A stretch of DNA of 64,000 nt from Arenibacter certesii DSM 19833. Its GTDB lineage: Bacteria; Bacteroidota; Bacteroidia; Flavobacteriales; Flavobacteriaceae. The notes under the pieces were generated by a model, which saw nothing but the letters and a program-made list of their open reading frames with translations, was not told the origin of the DNA and searched no databases. Both the position numbers and the translations under genes were made by a program. The stretch's first letter is position 1, and each line of letters begins with the position of its first letter. This document shows, one piece after another, positions 34,622-44,305 of the stretch. The stretch lies in assembly GCF_000429545.1 (NCBI RefSeq), contig NZ_AUCB01000018.1, positions 40,115-104,114 on the forward strand, in the 5' to 3' direction.

Positions 34622-35119
34622 TTACTCATCACTCTTAGGATTCATTTCATGCAACTCTTCAAATTCTGCCTGATATCGATTTAAAAACTGTTTTTGCATT
34701 GTTTCCATTCGTTCTCTTAGGCGATCGATATCCATAAAATCTTGTCCAAATTCGCTTTCAAAGAAGTCATTATTAAAGAATTGTTTGGTAAAAAGGGAAT
34801 CTTTCGCAAACATATCTTGGAAACGTTGATTGTTAAACTCTTGAAAATTACTATAAAACCTAGATTGTAAGGATTTCATTATACTATCGGGGTTAGATTG
34901 CATTAATTCTTCAAGGTTATCGGCGGAGGACCAAGAGTAAATAGAATCGTACCGAATTAGGTTTCCTTTTTCATCATATTCTTTATCTACTTTCCACGTC
35001 CCTTTAGGCTGTTCTGTAATTTGCTTATTATTATCTATTTGTTCTTTTTCTATTTTCTCTTGGCCATTACAACTTGTAGTTAAAATTGCAGCCAACGAAA
35101 GAAGTGCTAGTTTTTTCAT
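34622..35119 (-). CDS. Small lipoprotein of unknown function
   Basis: I chose the ATG at 35119, which begins a lipoprotein signal (MKKLALLSLAAILTTSC, Cys17) and gives 165 residues; a start at 35140 adds seven non-signal residues. The mature part is polar and rich in Phe, Gln, Asp and Glu (for example FNNQRFQDMFAKDS and MQKQFLNRYQAEFEELHEM) with likely helical C-terminal segments. I do not recognise a family. The gene lies 88 nt downstream of the Hsp20 gene on the same strand, with a hairpin between them, so part of the transcript may continue into it. A role in envelope protein folding stress is an inference from this neighbour. Confidence 0.75.
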   Translation of the reverse strand: MKKLALLSLAAILTTSCNGQEKIEKEQIDNNKQITEQPKGTWKVDKEYDEKGNLIRYDSIYSWSSADNLEELMQSNPDSIMKSLQSRFYSNFQEFNNQRFQDMFAKDSLFTKQFFNNDFFESEFGQDFMDIDRLRERMETMQKQFLNRYQAEFEELHEMNPKSDE

Positions 35120-35168
35120 TTCACTTAATTTTAGTAACATTTTTTTCTATATCAATTCAAAAATTAAA

Positions 35169-35190
35169 GGGAGCCAATTTGTCGGCTCCC
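35169..35190 (-). terminator. Hairpin between hsp20 and the lipoprotein gene
   Basis: On the minus strand GGGAGCC and GGCTCCC form a perfect 7-bp GC-rich stem with an 8-nt loop followed by TTTAATTT. It sits 17 nt after the hsp20 stop and 50 nt before the lipoprotein ATG, so it can act as a partial terminator or as a 3'-end stabiliser. Confidence 0.65.
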
Positions 35191-35206
35191 CTCTCTCCTA
35201 TTAGGT

Positions 35207-35689
35207 TTAAGAAATCTTAATAGTCCTAGCGGGTTTTTGTTTTGCCTCTTCCTTTTTTGGAAGTCGGACATTTAGAATGCCTTCATTGTAATTCGCTATA
35301 ATCTTATCCTCATCTACAGATTCGGGCAAATTAAAACTTCGTTTAAACGAAGAGTATCCAAATTCGCGTCGCGTATAATTTCCGTCTTTATGCTCATTTT
35401 CTACTTCCATTTCTGTAGAGATGGAGAGAATTTGATTATCGAGGTCTATTTTAAAATCAGATTTCTTAAGTCCGGGAACCGCCATTTCAACAAAATATGC
35501 TTCTGCAGTCTCTTTGATATTGACTTTCGGTAGGCTGATGCCCGAATTAAAATTTTGAGAAAATAGGGAAGGTAACCCTTCGTTAAAAAAATCGTCGATC
35601 CAAGTGGACCAAACAGGAAGATTTGATGATTTATCTGAATTTCTGCTTATCAAACCTCCGTTTTTAGGAACATTTACTAAAGTGCTCAT
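35207..35689 (-). CDS. Small heat-shock protein, Hsp20 family
   Basis: This 160-residue protein has an alpha-crystallin domain at about 48-150. Clear landmarks are AYFVEMAVPGLKKSDFKIDLD, the ExxYxRREFGYSSFKRSFNLP stretch, NEGILNVRLPKKE, and a C-terminal I-K-I anchoring motif (RTIKIS). It is an ATP-independent holdase that binds unfolding proteins in the cytoplasm. The N-terminal arm (about 45 residues with WSTWIDDFFNEGLPS) is typical of bacterial class A members. The lipoprotein gene follows at 34622-35119. No exact promoter box was found upstream in 35690-36146. Confidence 0.95.
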   Translation of the reverse strand: MSTLVNVPKNGGLISRNSDKSSNLPVWSTWIDDFFNEGLPSLFSQNFNSGISLPKVNIKETAEAYFVEMAVPGLKKSDFKIDLDNQILSISTEMEVENEHKDGNYTRREFGYSSFKRSFNLPESVDEDKIIANYNEGILNVRLPKKEEAKQKPARTIKIS

Positions 35690-36146
35690 AATTTTAAGAT
35701 TTTTAGTTAAACAATAAATTCAGCTTATTCAAGAGCAAAATAAATGCCAAACCGTTAACCAACCCACTTCCCTTGCGAGTTATAGAAATTTTATCAAAAA
35801 CCTGTCTAATTTTCAGCTTAAAACGATGCAAGTCAGTCATAATGACATAGTTAACTGACCAAATTACAGCTATACATACTATCAAATTATTAAAAATGTC
35901 TTCTAGTATAACACAAGCACCTGTTTCATTTCTTACTGAATCGCCACTATTCTGTTATCTTCTTTATGAGTACCCTCTCTTTTATAAAATATTGTCTAAA
36001 TTTAATTTAATAATGAGGATATTAGTGTTCAAGAGTTAGCCTTGCATTAGGTTATCACTAGCACAATTTTTAAACTATCAACACAATTCCATATAGATTT
36101 TTATAGGTAAATAAAAAAGTAAATAATAAGAAATACCCGAAGAAAA
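35690..36146. other. Divergent intergenic region, nothing recognised
   Basis: These 457 AT-rich bases separate the divergent hsp20 and NPCBM-hydrolase genes. A possible 60-residue minus-strand frame at 35703-35885 has no protein-like features beyond a hydrophobic start. No exact promoter box or strong hairpin was seen. Confidence 0.45.
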
Positions 36147-38927
36147 ATGAGATTTAAATTAGCCTTGCTTTTTACTTGTTTGATGCTATTTATTGGTGTC
36201 GCCCAAAACAACATCAACATCGAAGAAATGCACATTTCCATGGGGCTGCAAACCTACAGTGCCCCTGTTAAAAATAAAGCCGTAACTGGTGAAGCGTTAT
36301 CGGTAGCAGGAGTTGAGTATAAAACTGGAATTGGGGTGCATTCCCAATCAAGCTTTAAAATCAAAGTAAATGGTGGAAGTCAATTTACTGCAAAAGTAGG
36401 TATAAACGATTCCAATATAAATTATGATTTGGATAGTATCACCTCTATTCCGCTAACGGATGGGAAGCGTATGTTTTATAATATAACCGATACGGAAAAA
36501 CAGTTTATAGGGGTTGAGGGGAAAGATGGAAAGGTAGACAAAGGCTCGGTAATCTTTAAGTTACTAAACAACGGGGAGGAAATCTATAATAGTGGGATTA
36601 TGAAAGCAGGGGATCCTGCCAAGGAAATCGATGTGAAAATTAAAAGGGGCACCCTAGAAATGATAGTGGATGATGCTGGTGATGGTAAAAGCGGTGACCA
36701 TGCGGTATGGATACATCCAAATATCAACTATTTTGAAATCCCTCCTATTATGGTGGCGTATGATTATATAGGGGAAACACCAGTACAATCAAAAGAAATT
36801 AACACTAACCTAAAGAAACTGCTTGCTGCCTTACCAGCGATTAAAACGCCATTGAAGCAACCAGATTATGATTGGTTAATAGATAACGAAAAAGCAAAAG
36901 CAGAAGTATATAGAAGTGACAATGGCAAGGATATCATAATCTCCAATGGTCTAGTGGCTAGGGTATTTAGGTTATTCCCCAATTTAGCAACGGTAGACTA
37001 TGTTAACCAAATGACCGGGGAAAGCCTTTTGCGAAGTGTTTCCAATGAAGGTACCTTGATTATAGACGGTAAGGAATACGCTATTGGAGGATTAAAAGGT
37101 CAGCCAGAATTTGCCTATACCTTATTAGAATGGATAGACGATATGACCATAGACCCCAATTCGTTTTTAATTGAGGACTTCGAAGTTAAGGAGGTCAGTG
37201 ATCGTTTGGAATGGAAGCGTGTACGTTGGGCCTCCAATCCAGATATGCCCAGCGGTAAGGAATTGATCTTCACCTTATCTAAGGATGATATTGTGGTAAA
37301 AGTCCACTACGTATTGTATGATGGTATTCCCACGCTTAGTAAGTGGATAGAAGTCATTAATGAGGGGGATTTAATGGTTCAGTTGAACGAATTTAAATTG
37401 GAACAATTGGCCATGGTAGAAGGTGAGAGTCTTGTGGATGTGCCAAAACATTTTGAAAAGCCAAATATCCATATCGAAACAGACTATGCCTTTGGAGCCA
37501 TGCAACAAAAGACATCGGATAAGACCACCTTTTGGGAGCCAGACCCACGCTACACCTCCCAAACCAATTATCCCATGCAATTACCGGTTATGTTAGAAGT
37601 AAGACCACCATTGGGACCAAATGTGGCTATTGCTAAGGGGGATACACTTACTACTTTTAGGGTATGGGAAACCCCGTTCGATAGTTTTGATAAAGAGCGA
37701 AAAGGACTGTTTGTTAGAAAAATGTACCGGACTATTTCCCCATGGACCACAGAGAATCCCATTTTCCTCCATCTTACTTCTACAGATCCCGCTAAAATAA
37801 AAACGGCTGTAGATCAATGTGCCGAAGTAGGGTATGAAATGATAATTTTAAGTTTTGGCAGTGGGCTGAATATGGAAAAGGAATCCCCGGAATATTATGC
37901 GGAATTTAAGGAGCATGTGGACTATGCCAAATCTAAGGGAATTGAACTTGGAGGCTATTCCTTATTGTCCAGCAGGTGGATAAGCGATGAGGTAGATGTT
38001 ATAAACCCCGAGACCGGAAAACGTGGGGGAATGATTTTCGGCTCCTCCCCTTGCCTGTGTTCCGATTGGGGCTATGATTATTTCAGAAAGATAAAAACGT
38101 TTTTTAATGAAACGGGCATGAGCGTTTTTGAGAATGATGGGTCGTATCCCGGAAATGTGTGTGCCTCAACAACGCATACCTATCACAATGGCCTTGAAGA
38201 CTCCCAATGGAAGCAATACGCCCAAATCCAAGGTTTGTACAAATGGATGCGGTCTGAAGGCATTTATATGAACGTACCCGATTTCTATATCAATTCGGGA
38301 ACCAATAAAACGGGAATAGGGTATAGGGAGGTGAATTGGTCCCTTCCCAGGGAGCGACAACTGGTCTTGGGCCGGCAGAATATATATGATGGCTTGTGGA
38401 AAACCATCCCTAGCATGTCTTGGACCTTTGTGCCCTTAACCGAATACCACGGCGGTGGCGCGGCAGCTACTTTAGAACCGTTAAACGACCATTTGGTTGA
38501 CTATGAGAGCCATATGATGCAGAACTACGGTGCCGGAGTACAAGCGTGCTATAGAGGGCCACGCCTGTACGACACTCCAAAAACAAAAGCCGTAGTTGCC
38601 CATGTGATCAACTGGTACAAAAAGTACAGGGATATCTTAAATAGTGATGTTATTCACTTAAAAAGGCCCTCAGGAAAGGATTGGGATGGGATTATGCATG
38701 CGAATCCCCAGTTAAAGGAAAAAGGCTTGGCCATGCTTTTCAACCCCTTATCTAAAGAGATCGTCAGGGAGATAAAACTTCCATTATATTATACCGGATT
38801 AACCAAAACTGCCAAGGTCAGAGAAAAGGAAGGAAAGCTTAAAAGCTATCAGCTGAATAGGGATTATGAAATTACGGTGAAGGTGACTATTCCGGCCAAT
38901 TCCTATACTTGGTTGGTGATAGAATAA
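36147..38927 (+). CDS. NPCBM-domain glycoside-hydrolase-like protein, secreted
   Basis: This 926-residue protein has a signal peptide (MRFKLALLFTCLMLFIGVAQ) and then an NPCBM-type carbohydrate-binding domain (about 25-200: AVTGEALSVAGVEYKTGIGVHSQSSF and GKSGDHAVWIHP). A long beta-rich middle (about 240-540) looks like a mutarotase-type N-domain. It is followed by a TIM-barrel-like part (about 550-850: EVGYEMIILSFGSGLNM and VFENDGSYPGNVCAST, with Asp664 a candidate nucleophile) and a C-terminal beta cap (about 850-926). The layout resembles clan GH-D alpha-galactosidase-type enzymes, but I cannot assign a family. It is upstream of the kinase-less regulator and the SusC/D genes, so it likely acts on the same glycan. 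Confidence 0.8.
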   Translation: MRFKLALLFTCLMLFIGVAQNNINIEEMHISMGLQTYSAPVKNKAVTGEALSVAGVEYKTGIGVHSQSSFKIKVNGGSQFTAKVGINDSNINYDLDSITSIPLTDGKRMFYNITDTEKQFIGVEGKDGKVDKGSVIFKLLNNGEEIYNSGIMKAGDPAKEIDVKIKRGTLEMIVDDAGDGKSGDHAVWIHPNINYFEIPPIMVAYDYIGETPVQSKEINTNLKKLLAALPAIKTPLKQPDYDWLIDNEKAKAEVYRSDNGKDIIISNGLVARVFRLFPNLATVDYVNQMTGESLLRSVSNEGTLIIDGKEYAIGGLKGQPEFAYTLLEWIDDMTIDPNSFLIEDFEVKEVSDRLEWKRVRWASNPDMPSGKELIFTLSKDDIVVKVHYVLYDGIPTLSKWIEVINEGDLMVQLNEFKLEQLAMVEGESLVDVPKHFEKPNIHIETDYAFGAMQQKTSDKTTFWEPDPRYTSQTNYPMQLPVMLEVRPPLGPNVAIAKGDTLTTFRVWETPFDSFDKERKGLFVRKMYRTISPWTTENPIFLHLTSTDPAKIKTAVDQCAEVGYEMIILSFGSGLNMEKESPEYYAEFKEHVDYAKSKGIELGGYSLLSSRWISDEVDVINPETGKRGGMIFGSSPCLCSDWGYDYFRKIKTFFNETGMSVFENDGSYPGNVCASTTHTYHNGLEDSQWKQYAQIQGLYKWMRSEGIYMNVPDFYINSGTNKTGIGYREVNWSLPRERQLVLGRQNIYDGLWKTIPSMSWTFVPLTEYHGGGAAATLEPLNDHLVDYESHMMQNYGAGVQACYRGPRLYDTPKTKAVVAHVINWYKKYRDILNSDVIHLKRPSGKDWDGIMHANPQLKEKGLAMLFNPLSKEIVREIKLPLYYTGLTKTAKVREKEGKLKSYQLNRDYEITVKVTIPANSYTWLVIE

Positions 38928-38970
38928 TACCTAGTTTTATTTTTAAAATATAAAAAATTAAACAACAGGT

Positions 38971-38978
38971 TATATTTG
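38971..38978 (+). promoter_or_regulatory. Predicted -7 box for the sensor/AraC regulator
   Basis: TATATTTG is an exact TAnnTTTG match, 44 nt after the preceding stop and 83 nt before the ATG at 39054. No clear -33 element was seen, so the call rests on this box and its place. Confidence 0.4.
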
Positions 38979-39053
38979 ATTTCTCAATTCTACATTCCCT
39001 TATCTTGAAAATGTAATACAAATTGTATCTTGTTTACAAAAGTAAATATAAAG

Positions 39054-41936
39054 ATGCGAAATAATTATACTATCTTAATTATTGGTCTATTAATGACCGT
39101 GTATTGTAGTTGGTCCCAAGAATACAAATTTCAGCATTTTTCCTCAGTAGATGGAATATCGCATAATGAGGTTAGGAAGATTATTAAAGACGATAAAGGT
39201 TTTTTTTGGTTTGGGACTCAGAATGGGCTTAATCGTTATGACGGTTATAGGTTCAAAAGATATAAACATATACCCGATGATAATACTTCTATTATCGGGG
39301 ACAAAATATACGCTTTAACTTCGTCAGAGGATAAATTGTGGGTCGGTACCCTTACAGGTTTAAGTGTAATTAATACAATAACGCTGGAGGTAATCCCTAC
39401 ACCCAATATACTTAAAAGCGTAGAGAATAATAGTGTATATCAATTGTTTTGTGATGGATCCAATAACATTTGGATGTCTACGAAAAATAACAATTATACC
39501 ATCGATGCTGAATCCCTAGAAATTAATCCAATTCTTCAGGATTACAATATTGCCTGTGTTGCAAAGGGACTTGGCAAATATTATTGGATAGGAACAGATA
39601 AAGGATTATTACAATATGATCTCGAAAATGCAAGGATCTTAAAAACCTATGATATTGGTTCTTTTGATTACTTTGGGCTAAATAAAATTCACTCCAATTC
39701 TTATGGAGAGGTATGGATTACAATTGGAGACAAGATTCTTAGATATCAATCGGAGCGGGACAGATTTATTGAGGTTTACAGCTCCAATTCTTTAAATAGT
39801 ATATCAGAAAATAGAGATGGAGATATTTTCTTTGGTAGTTACGGTGATGGCCTCCTTAAATATTCAAGGGCTACTGGGTTGTTTGAACCAATTATAGCAA
39901 ACCCATCTGACCACCACTCGATCAGTAGTAATGATGTATATGATGTATATGTAGATGAAGAAAATATCGTTTGGGTAGGTACCCAGGAAGGGTTAGATTA
40001 TTATGATTATTCACGCCACAGATTTAACAGCTTAATCCACTTACCCGAGAGTAAGAACAGTTTACGAAGTAGTTTTGTACAAACTATGTTTCAAGACAAG
40101 GATGGTAATTTTTGGATTGGAACACGTGAGGGAATTGATTGTGTAGATTTTAAGAAGGGTTACACCAATCCTAAAATAACACATATAAATATGGAAAGTA
40201 AGGGATTTGAGCTGCTAAACAGTAGTTACATCTCAAGCATTTTCCGTGATTCGAAAGAAAGATTATGGATCGCTACTATGAGCAATGGACTGTTTATGAC
40301 ACATGAAAAAAGCAACACTTATAAACACTTTACACATAGAAATAATGATTTATCTAGTATTGCCTCTTCTTCTGTCCGTGCAATATTAGAAGATCATTTG
40401 GGCAGAATGTGGTTTGGCACAGGAGCAGGATTATCCTTATTACAGGAGGATACTAAAAGTGAATATTCCTTCGAAAACTTAGGTTATACCAAATTCAACA
40501 CAAAATCAATACCTCTAAACGATATATATTCATTATTTGAAGATAGCAAAAATAGAATTTGGATAGGAATGAATGATGGTGGAATAGCTTTATTACAGGA
40601 GCAAGGTGAAGGAAAAAGCTTTATGAGGTTCAAGCATATGCCCTCTAATCCAGAGTCTTTAAGTAACGATGAAGTATTTGTTATTTATGAAGATAGCGAA
40701 AAGCAAGTTTGGTTTGGAACCTCTGCAGGGGGGATAAATTTATTGCGAGAAGATGGGAATCCAAAAGTCAATAATGGATATTATTTTAAAAGTTATACGG
40801 AACTGGATGGATTATCCGACAATGAAATTAATGCTATTTTGGAAGATGATGAAAGTAATTTATGGATCGCGACTAATACGGGTTTTTCTAAGTTTAACCC
40901 AAAAGAAGAAACCTTCACGAACTATTCTACTTATGATGGGGTATTAAAAGGAAAGTTTAGAAAAAATGCAAAATGGAAAACCGTTGATGGGACTCTATTT
41001 TTTGGAGGTGCTGCCGGTATAAACTACTTTAATCCCAATAAATTTAAATTGAATGAAACTATTCCAAAACCAGTATTTGTAGACCTAATAATAGATGGCA
41101 AGGTTATTAATGTAGGACAAATTCTTGATGATAGTGTAATAATAAATAAACCTTTAAGTTCTGGGTCAGTTATTCAATTACCTAAGAACGACAATCGATT
41201 TGAAATAGAATTTGCATCACTAACCTTTTCTTCACCGTACCGAAATAAATATGCCTACAAGTTAGAAGGAAAAGATGAGGATTGGAGACATATTACAGGA
41301 AAAGATCCTATTGCTAGGTATTCCAGATTACAAGCCGGCAACTACCGTTTATATTTGAAAGCTTCAAACAATGACGGTATTTGGAACGAAAATCCGATTT
41401 ACGTGGATATTAAAGTAAGGGCCAATTTTTTGGACAAGATGATTGTTAAAATTGGTTTTACGGTTTTACTTCTTATATCGTTAATTTTTGGAACGCTAGG
41501 CTTAAAAAAGTTTAAGAACAGGGACCTAAACAAACTACCCAATCCAAAGGTTAAAAAGTCTCCCAGACAAATAGACCCTAATTTAGAAAAAGAAAACTTG
41601 GCCAAAATCGAGGAGCTAAATCATGTAATGAACATAGACAAGATTTATTTGGATTCTAAATTAGGATTGGCCCAATTAGCAGAAAAAATTGAAATAAGTA
41701 ATAATCATTTGTCCTTTCTTCTTAATGAGTATATAGGTAAGAATTTTTATGATTATATCAATTATTATAGGGTAGAAGAAGTTAAGAAGAGACTTAAAGA
41801 CCCAAACTATAAAAGGCAAACACTATCCTCCATCGGAGGTGATTGCGGCTTTAATTCAAAATCTGCTTTTAATAGAATTTTTAAAAATTTAACAGGAAAG
41901 ACACCAAATGAGTATCAAAATATCCATTGGGACTAA
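39054..41936 (+). CDS. Membrane-bound sensor with AraC DNA-binding domain and no kinase
   Basis: I chose the ATG at 39054, which starts a signal or anchor segment (NNYTILIIGLLMTVYCSWSQ); the TTG at 39030 adds eight residues. The 960-residue product has about 14 two-component-propeller repeats (pattern DxxGxxWFGTxxGLxxYD, about 25-650), a Y_Y_Y-type beta domain (about 680-790: KYAYKLEGKDEDWRHITG) and one transmembrane helix (about 797-820: IVKIGFTVLLLISLIFG). A short linker leads to an AraC-type helix-turn-helix domain (about 850-960: GLAQLAEKIEISNNHLSFLLNEYIG and SSIGGDCGFNSKSAFNRIFKNLTGKTPNEY). It resembles a hybrid two-component system without histidine kinase or receiver. It should sense a glycan fragment in the periplasm and control the downstream genes directly from the membrane. 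Confidence 0.9.
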   Translation: MRNNYTILIIGLLMTVYCSWSQEYKFQHFSSVDGISHNEVRKIIKDDKGFFWFGTQNGLNRYDGYRFKRYKHIPDDNTSIIGDKIYALTSSEDKLWVGTLTGLSVINTITLEVIPTPNILKSVENNSVYQLFCDGSNNIWMSTKNNNYTIDAESLEINPILQDYNIACVAKGLGKYYWIGTDKGLLQYDLENARILKTYDIGSFDYFGLNKIHSNSYGEVWITIGDKILRYQSERDRFIEVYSSNSLNSISENRDGDIFFGSYGDGLLKYSRATGLFEPIIANPSDHHSISSNDVYDVYVDEENIVWVGTQEGLDYYDYSRHRFNSLIHLPESKNSLRSSFVQTMFQDKDGNFWIGTREGIDCVDFKKGYTNPKITHINMESKGFELLNSSYISSIFRDSKERLWIATMSNGLFMTHEKSNTYKHFTHRNNDLSSIASSSVRAILEDHLGRMWFGTGAGLSLLQEDTKSEYSFENLGYTKFNTKSIPLNDIYSLFEDSKNRIWIGMNDGGIALLQEQGEGKSFMRFKHMPSNPESLSNDEVFVIYEDSEKQVWFGTSAGGINLLREDGNPKVNNGYYFKSYTELDGLSDNEINAILEDDESNLWIATNTGFSKFNPKEETFTNYSTYDGVLKGKFRKNAKWKTVDGTLFFGGAAGINYFNPNKFKLNETIPKPVFVDLIIDGKVINVGQILDDSVIINKPLSSGSVIQLPKNDNRFEIEFASLTFSSPYRNKYAYKLEGKDEDWRHITGKDPIARYSRLQAGNYRLYLKASNNDGIWNENPIYVDIKVRANFLDKMIVKIGFTVLLLISLIFGTLGLKKFKNRDLNKLPNPKVKKSPRQIDPNLEKENLAKIEELNHVMNIDKIYLDSKLGLAQLAEKIEISNNHLSFLLNEYIGKNFYDYINYYRVEEVKKRLKDPNYKRQTLSSIGGDCGFNSKSAFNRIFKNLTGKTPNEYQNIHWD

Positions 41937-42067
41937 GGGTTGATAGTTGTTTAAGGTGTTGCATATTGAATAAATACCCAATACGAATATTTATTATCAA
42001 AATATCTCACTCGATAAGACGACAGTGCAGATTCCAAGAAAATTAGTTTTGTTAGGATTACTCTAAT

Positions 42068-42295
42068 ATGGGTCATAATCATCCTGTAGGGTGGAGACCT
42101 CGAGAAATAGCGACGTTCTTTAACTCAATTTTTAAAGATGGTATTCTCCTGGCTAAAATCACCGGTATAGAAAAACGGAACGCTGTTATAAAATTTGATT
42201 TCGAGAGTATGGTAGCCTTAAAAAATGCAAATTTTTATTATACCAATGACACTCTGAATATAAATGCAAATCGAATGTGGAATTCTTTCCAGTAA
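42068..42295 (+). pseudogene. C-terminal remnant of an alpha/beta-hydrolase
   Basis: The 75 residues start MGHNHPVGWRPREIATFFNSIFKDG. That stretch matches the region around the catalytic His of acetylxylan-esterase/prolyl-oligopeptidase-like alpha/beta hydrolases (G-H-x-H-x-x-G-W-x-P-x-E-I). The remainder is a typical C-terminal beta end. In-frame sequence before the ATG runs quickly into a stop, so the N-terminal 250 or more residues are missing. It is a deletion remnant between the regulator and the fucosidase-like gene, and suggests the locus once held another esterase. Confidence 0.6.
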
Positions 42296-42523
42296 AAATT
42301 TCAGTGAGTGGGATAGAAAGCCCCCTCCCACAAGAAGGGTTTTTATTGGGGGTATCTATATATTACGGATGTAATGGATTTGGGAGTGTCTAGTGAATTG
42401 ATAATTAATAAAAATATTACGAGGGTTGTCACCATAAAGAATTACGCCATGTGATGTCCCTATAATAAATTAGAGATTAAAAACAATCAAATGCATTCAT
42501 AACCTAATAAATAAACTTAAAAC

Positions 42524-43801
42524 ATGAAAAAAAGATATTGGACTCTGGTCGTTGTATTAATTGTGTTATCCTCATGTAAAACAACTGAAAAAGACGCTAT
42601 AACGTTTGTTGGCGAGTTGTTTGCAAAGAATGTTATAGGCCTTCAAGGGAATATCCTAAAGCAAATTGAAAAACCGGAATATTCTTGGTACATCTCTACC
42701 TCCCAGAGCGGTGAATGGAAAGAATTACCAGGAATATGGACCAATGAAATTGTTCTGCTCACTTCATATGTGGGTAATTTCATCAAATGTGAAATCACCT
42801 ATATTGAACCAAAAAGTGACAAAAGGATAGGCGTCTCTGTAATATCATCCCAAGCTGTGGAATATAAGGGAAATCCCAACACAGATTGGTTTAAGGATGC
42901 GGGTTTCGGTATAATGGTACATTATTTAAAAGAGGCTATTATTCCTGAAGGAGGGGCAGAGGAATGGAATAGAACCGTTGATAGTTTTAATGTGGATAGG
43001 TTTGCTAGACAAGTCAATGAAGCCGGGGCCGGTTATGTGATGTTTACCTTGGGTCAAAACTCTGGATATTATTGCTCCCCAAATAAAGCATTTGATCGAG
43101 CTCTTGGAATAGGGCCAGGTGAATTATGTTCCAAAAGGGATCTACCGAAGGATTTAATAAACGCCTTGAATAAATACAAAATTCCTTTGATACTGTACCT
43201 GCCAAGTAATCCTCCGATAAATAATAAAAATGTTTCGGAGAAGTTAAGATATGCCTTCCAAAAGGATTCCGCTACAAGCCAATTTAATCAGCCCATATTG
43301 GAAAATATGATAGAGGAATGGAGTTTACGCTATGGCGAGGGTGTTAAGGGTTGGTGGTTTGATGGGTTATATTCTTGGAACGATATTAGAAGTACCCGTA
43401 TGGACATGTCTCTTAAACATAATATAAGTACCCATAGCCTAGCTGCTAAATCCGGTAACAAAAAAAGTATAGTTACCTATAATAGTGGCTTTGGAAAGAT
43501 TCATGGGAATACTCCGTATGATGATTATACCTCTGGGGAAAAATCTACCATTGATGAGTATCCGTTAAGTAGATGGGCAGAAGATGGGGTTCAATGGTTT
43601 TTATTTACCTATTTAGGTGAAAAATGGGGCGGTCATGGGCAACAGTTTATTACCGATTCCTTGGTGAATAAGGCTGTGAATATTGTTAATAATAAAGGGG
43701 TATTATGTCTAGAGGTAGTAACCAATGCCAAGGGAGAGATTCTCCCCGGTCATTTCGATCAAATTAAAGCGGTTGGCAGCAATCTAAGGGAACTTAGGTA
43801 A
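42524..43801 (+). CDS. Alpha-L-fucosidase-like (GH29-type) lipoprotein
   Basis: This 425-residue protein has a lipoprotein signal (YWTLVVVLIVLSSCK, Cys18). After a small N-terminal beta domain (about 25-115) comes a TIM-barrel hydrolase region starting at WFKDAGFGIMVHYL and reaching GVKGWWFDGLYSWND, where Asp280 is the likely GH29-type nucleophile. Further stretches are VTYNSGFG and EYPLSRWAEDGVQWFLFTYLGEKWG. The general shape matches GH29 alpha-L-fucosidases, but it is short and diverged, so the substrate and even family membership are tentative. It stands between the regulator and the SusC/SusD pair, with a terminator 225 nt downstream. Confidence 0.8.
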   Translation: MKKRYWTLVVVLIVLSSCKTTEKDAITFVGELFAKNVIGLQGNILKQIEKPEYSWYISTSQSGEWKELPGIWTNEIVLLTSYVGNFIKCEITYIEPKSDKRIGVSVISSQAVEYKGNPNTDWFKDAGFGIMVHYLKEAIIPEGGAEEWNRTVDSFNVDRFARQVNEAGAGYVMFTLGQNSGYYCSPNKAFDRALGIGPGELCSKRDLPKDLINALNKYKIPLILYLPSNPPINNKNVSEKLRYAFQKDSATSQFNQPILENMIEEWSLRYGEGVKGWWFDGLYSWNDIRSTRMDMSLKHNISTHSLAAKSGNKKSIVTYNSGFGKIHGNTPYDDYTSGEKSTIDEYPLSRWAEDGVQWFLFTYLGEKWGGHGQQFITDSLVNKAVNIVNNKGVLCLEVVTNAKGEILPGHFDQIKAVGSNLRELR

Positions 43802-44305
43802 TTTAATTGTTGTATCATAAAAGCATATTATTTTCTAATTTACTTCTAACCTTAGGGCATATTATGCAAGAACCACATTGCATGAAAGGCTCAATACATC
43901 CAATATCACTATCTGAATGTTAAAATTTGGTCTCTTAACTTCTGTAATTTGGTATTTCAATTCCAGAAAATGATTTTGACGTGTAGGTTGCTACCAGTTT
44001 CACTAATGTCTTCCCTATTTGTAACGTCCTAATGCTCATTAGGACAATTTTTTTTATGTTTTCCAGTCCCAATTTTCCCTTTAGGTCGATTTAGAGTTAA
44101 TTATATGTTAACATCGCAGTAAGAAAACTAAATAACCATTCAATTCTAACTAATAGTGTTAAAAACATATACTAAATATAATAAGCATGACTTACGTATT
44201 AATAATTTTTGGATCATAAAAAGTCCCAATTGACTACTTGGACAGAGATATTCTAAAATTAGAGATATCCAAACAAAGGATTAAATAACAATCAAAACCT
44301 TAAAA
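43802..44305. other. Gap before susC with a terminator
   Basis: These 504 AT-rich bases hold no gene. A strong terminator lies at 44026-44055. Between it and the SusC start is a near-consensus -7 box (TAATTTTTG around 44199-44212), one base too long, which may be the promoter of the SusC/SusD operon. Confidence 0.45.
44026..44055 (+). terminator. Rho-independent terminator upstream of susC
   Basis: GTCCTAAT and ATTAGGAC form a perfect 8-bp stem with a 4-nt loop, followed by AA and eight T residues. It insulates the SusC/SusD operon from the fucosidase-like gene. Confidence 0.85.

Noticed and set aside
42312..42356. G/C-run inverted repeat after the hydrolase remnant as a terminator
   Set aside because: The pairing between CCCCC and GGGGG is far apart with a weak inner stem, and the T run lies inside the loop, so it does not fit a terminator well.
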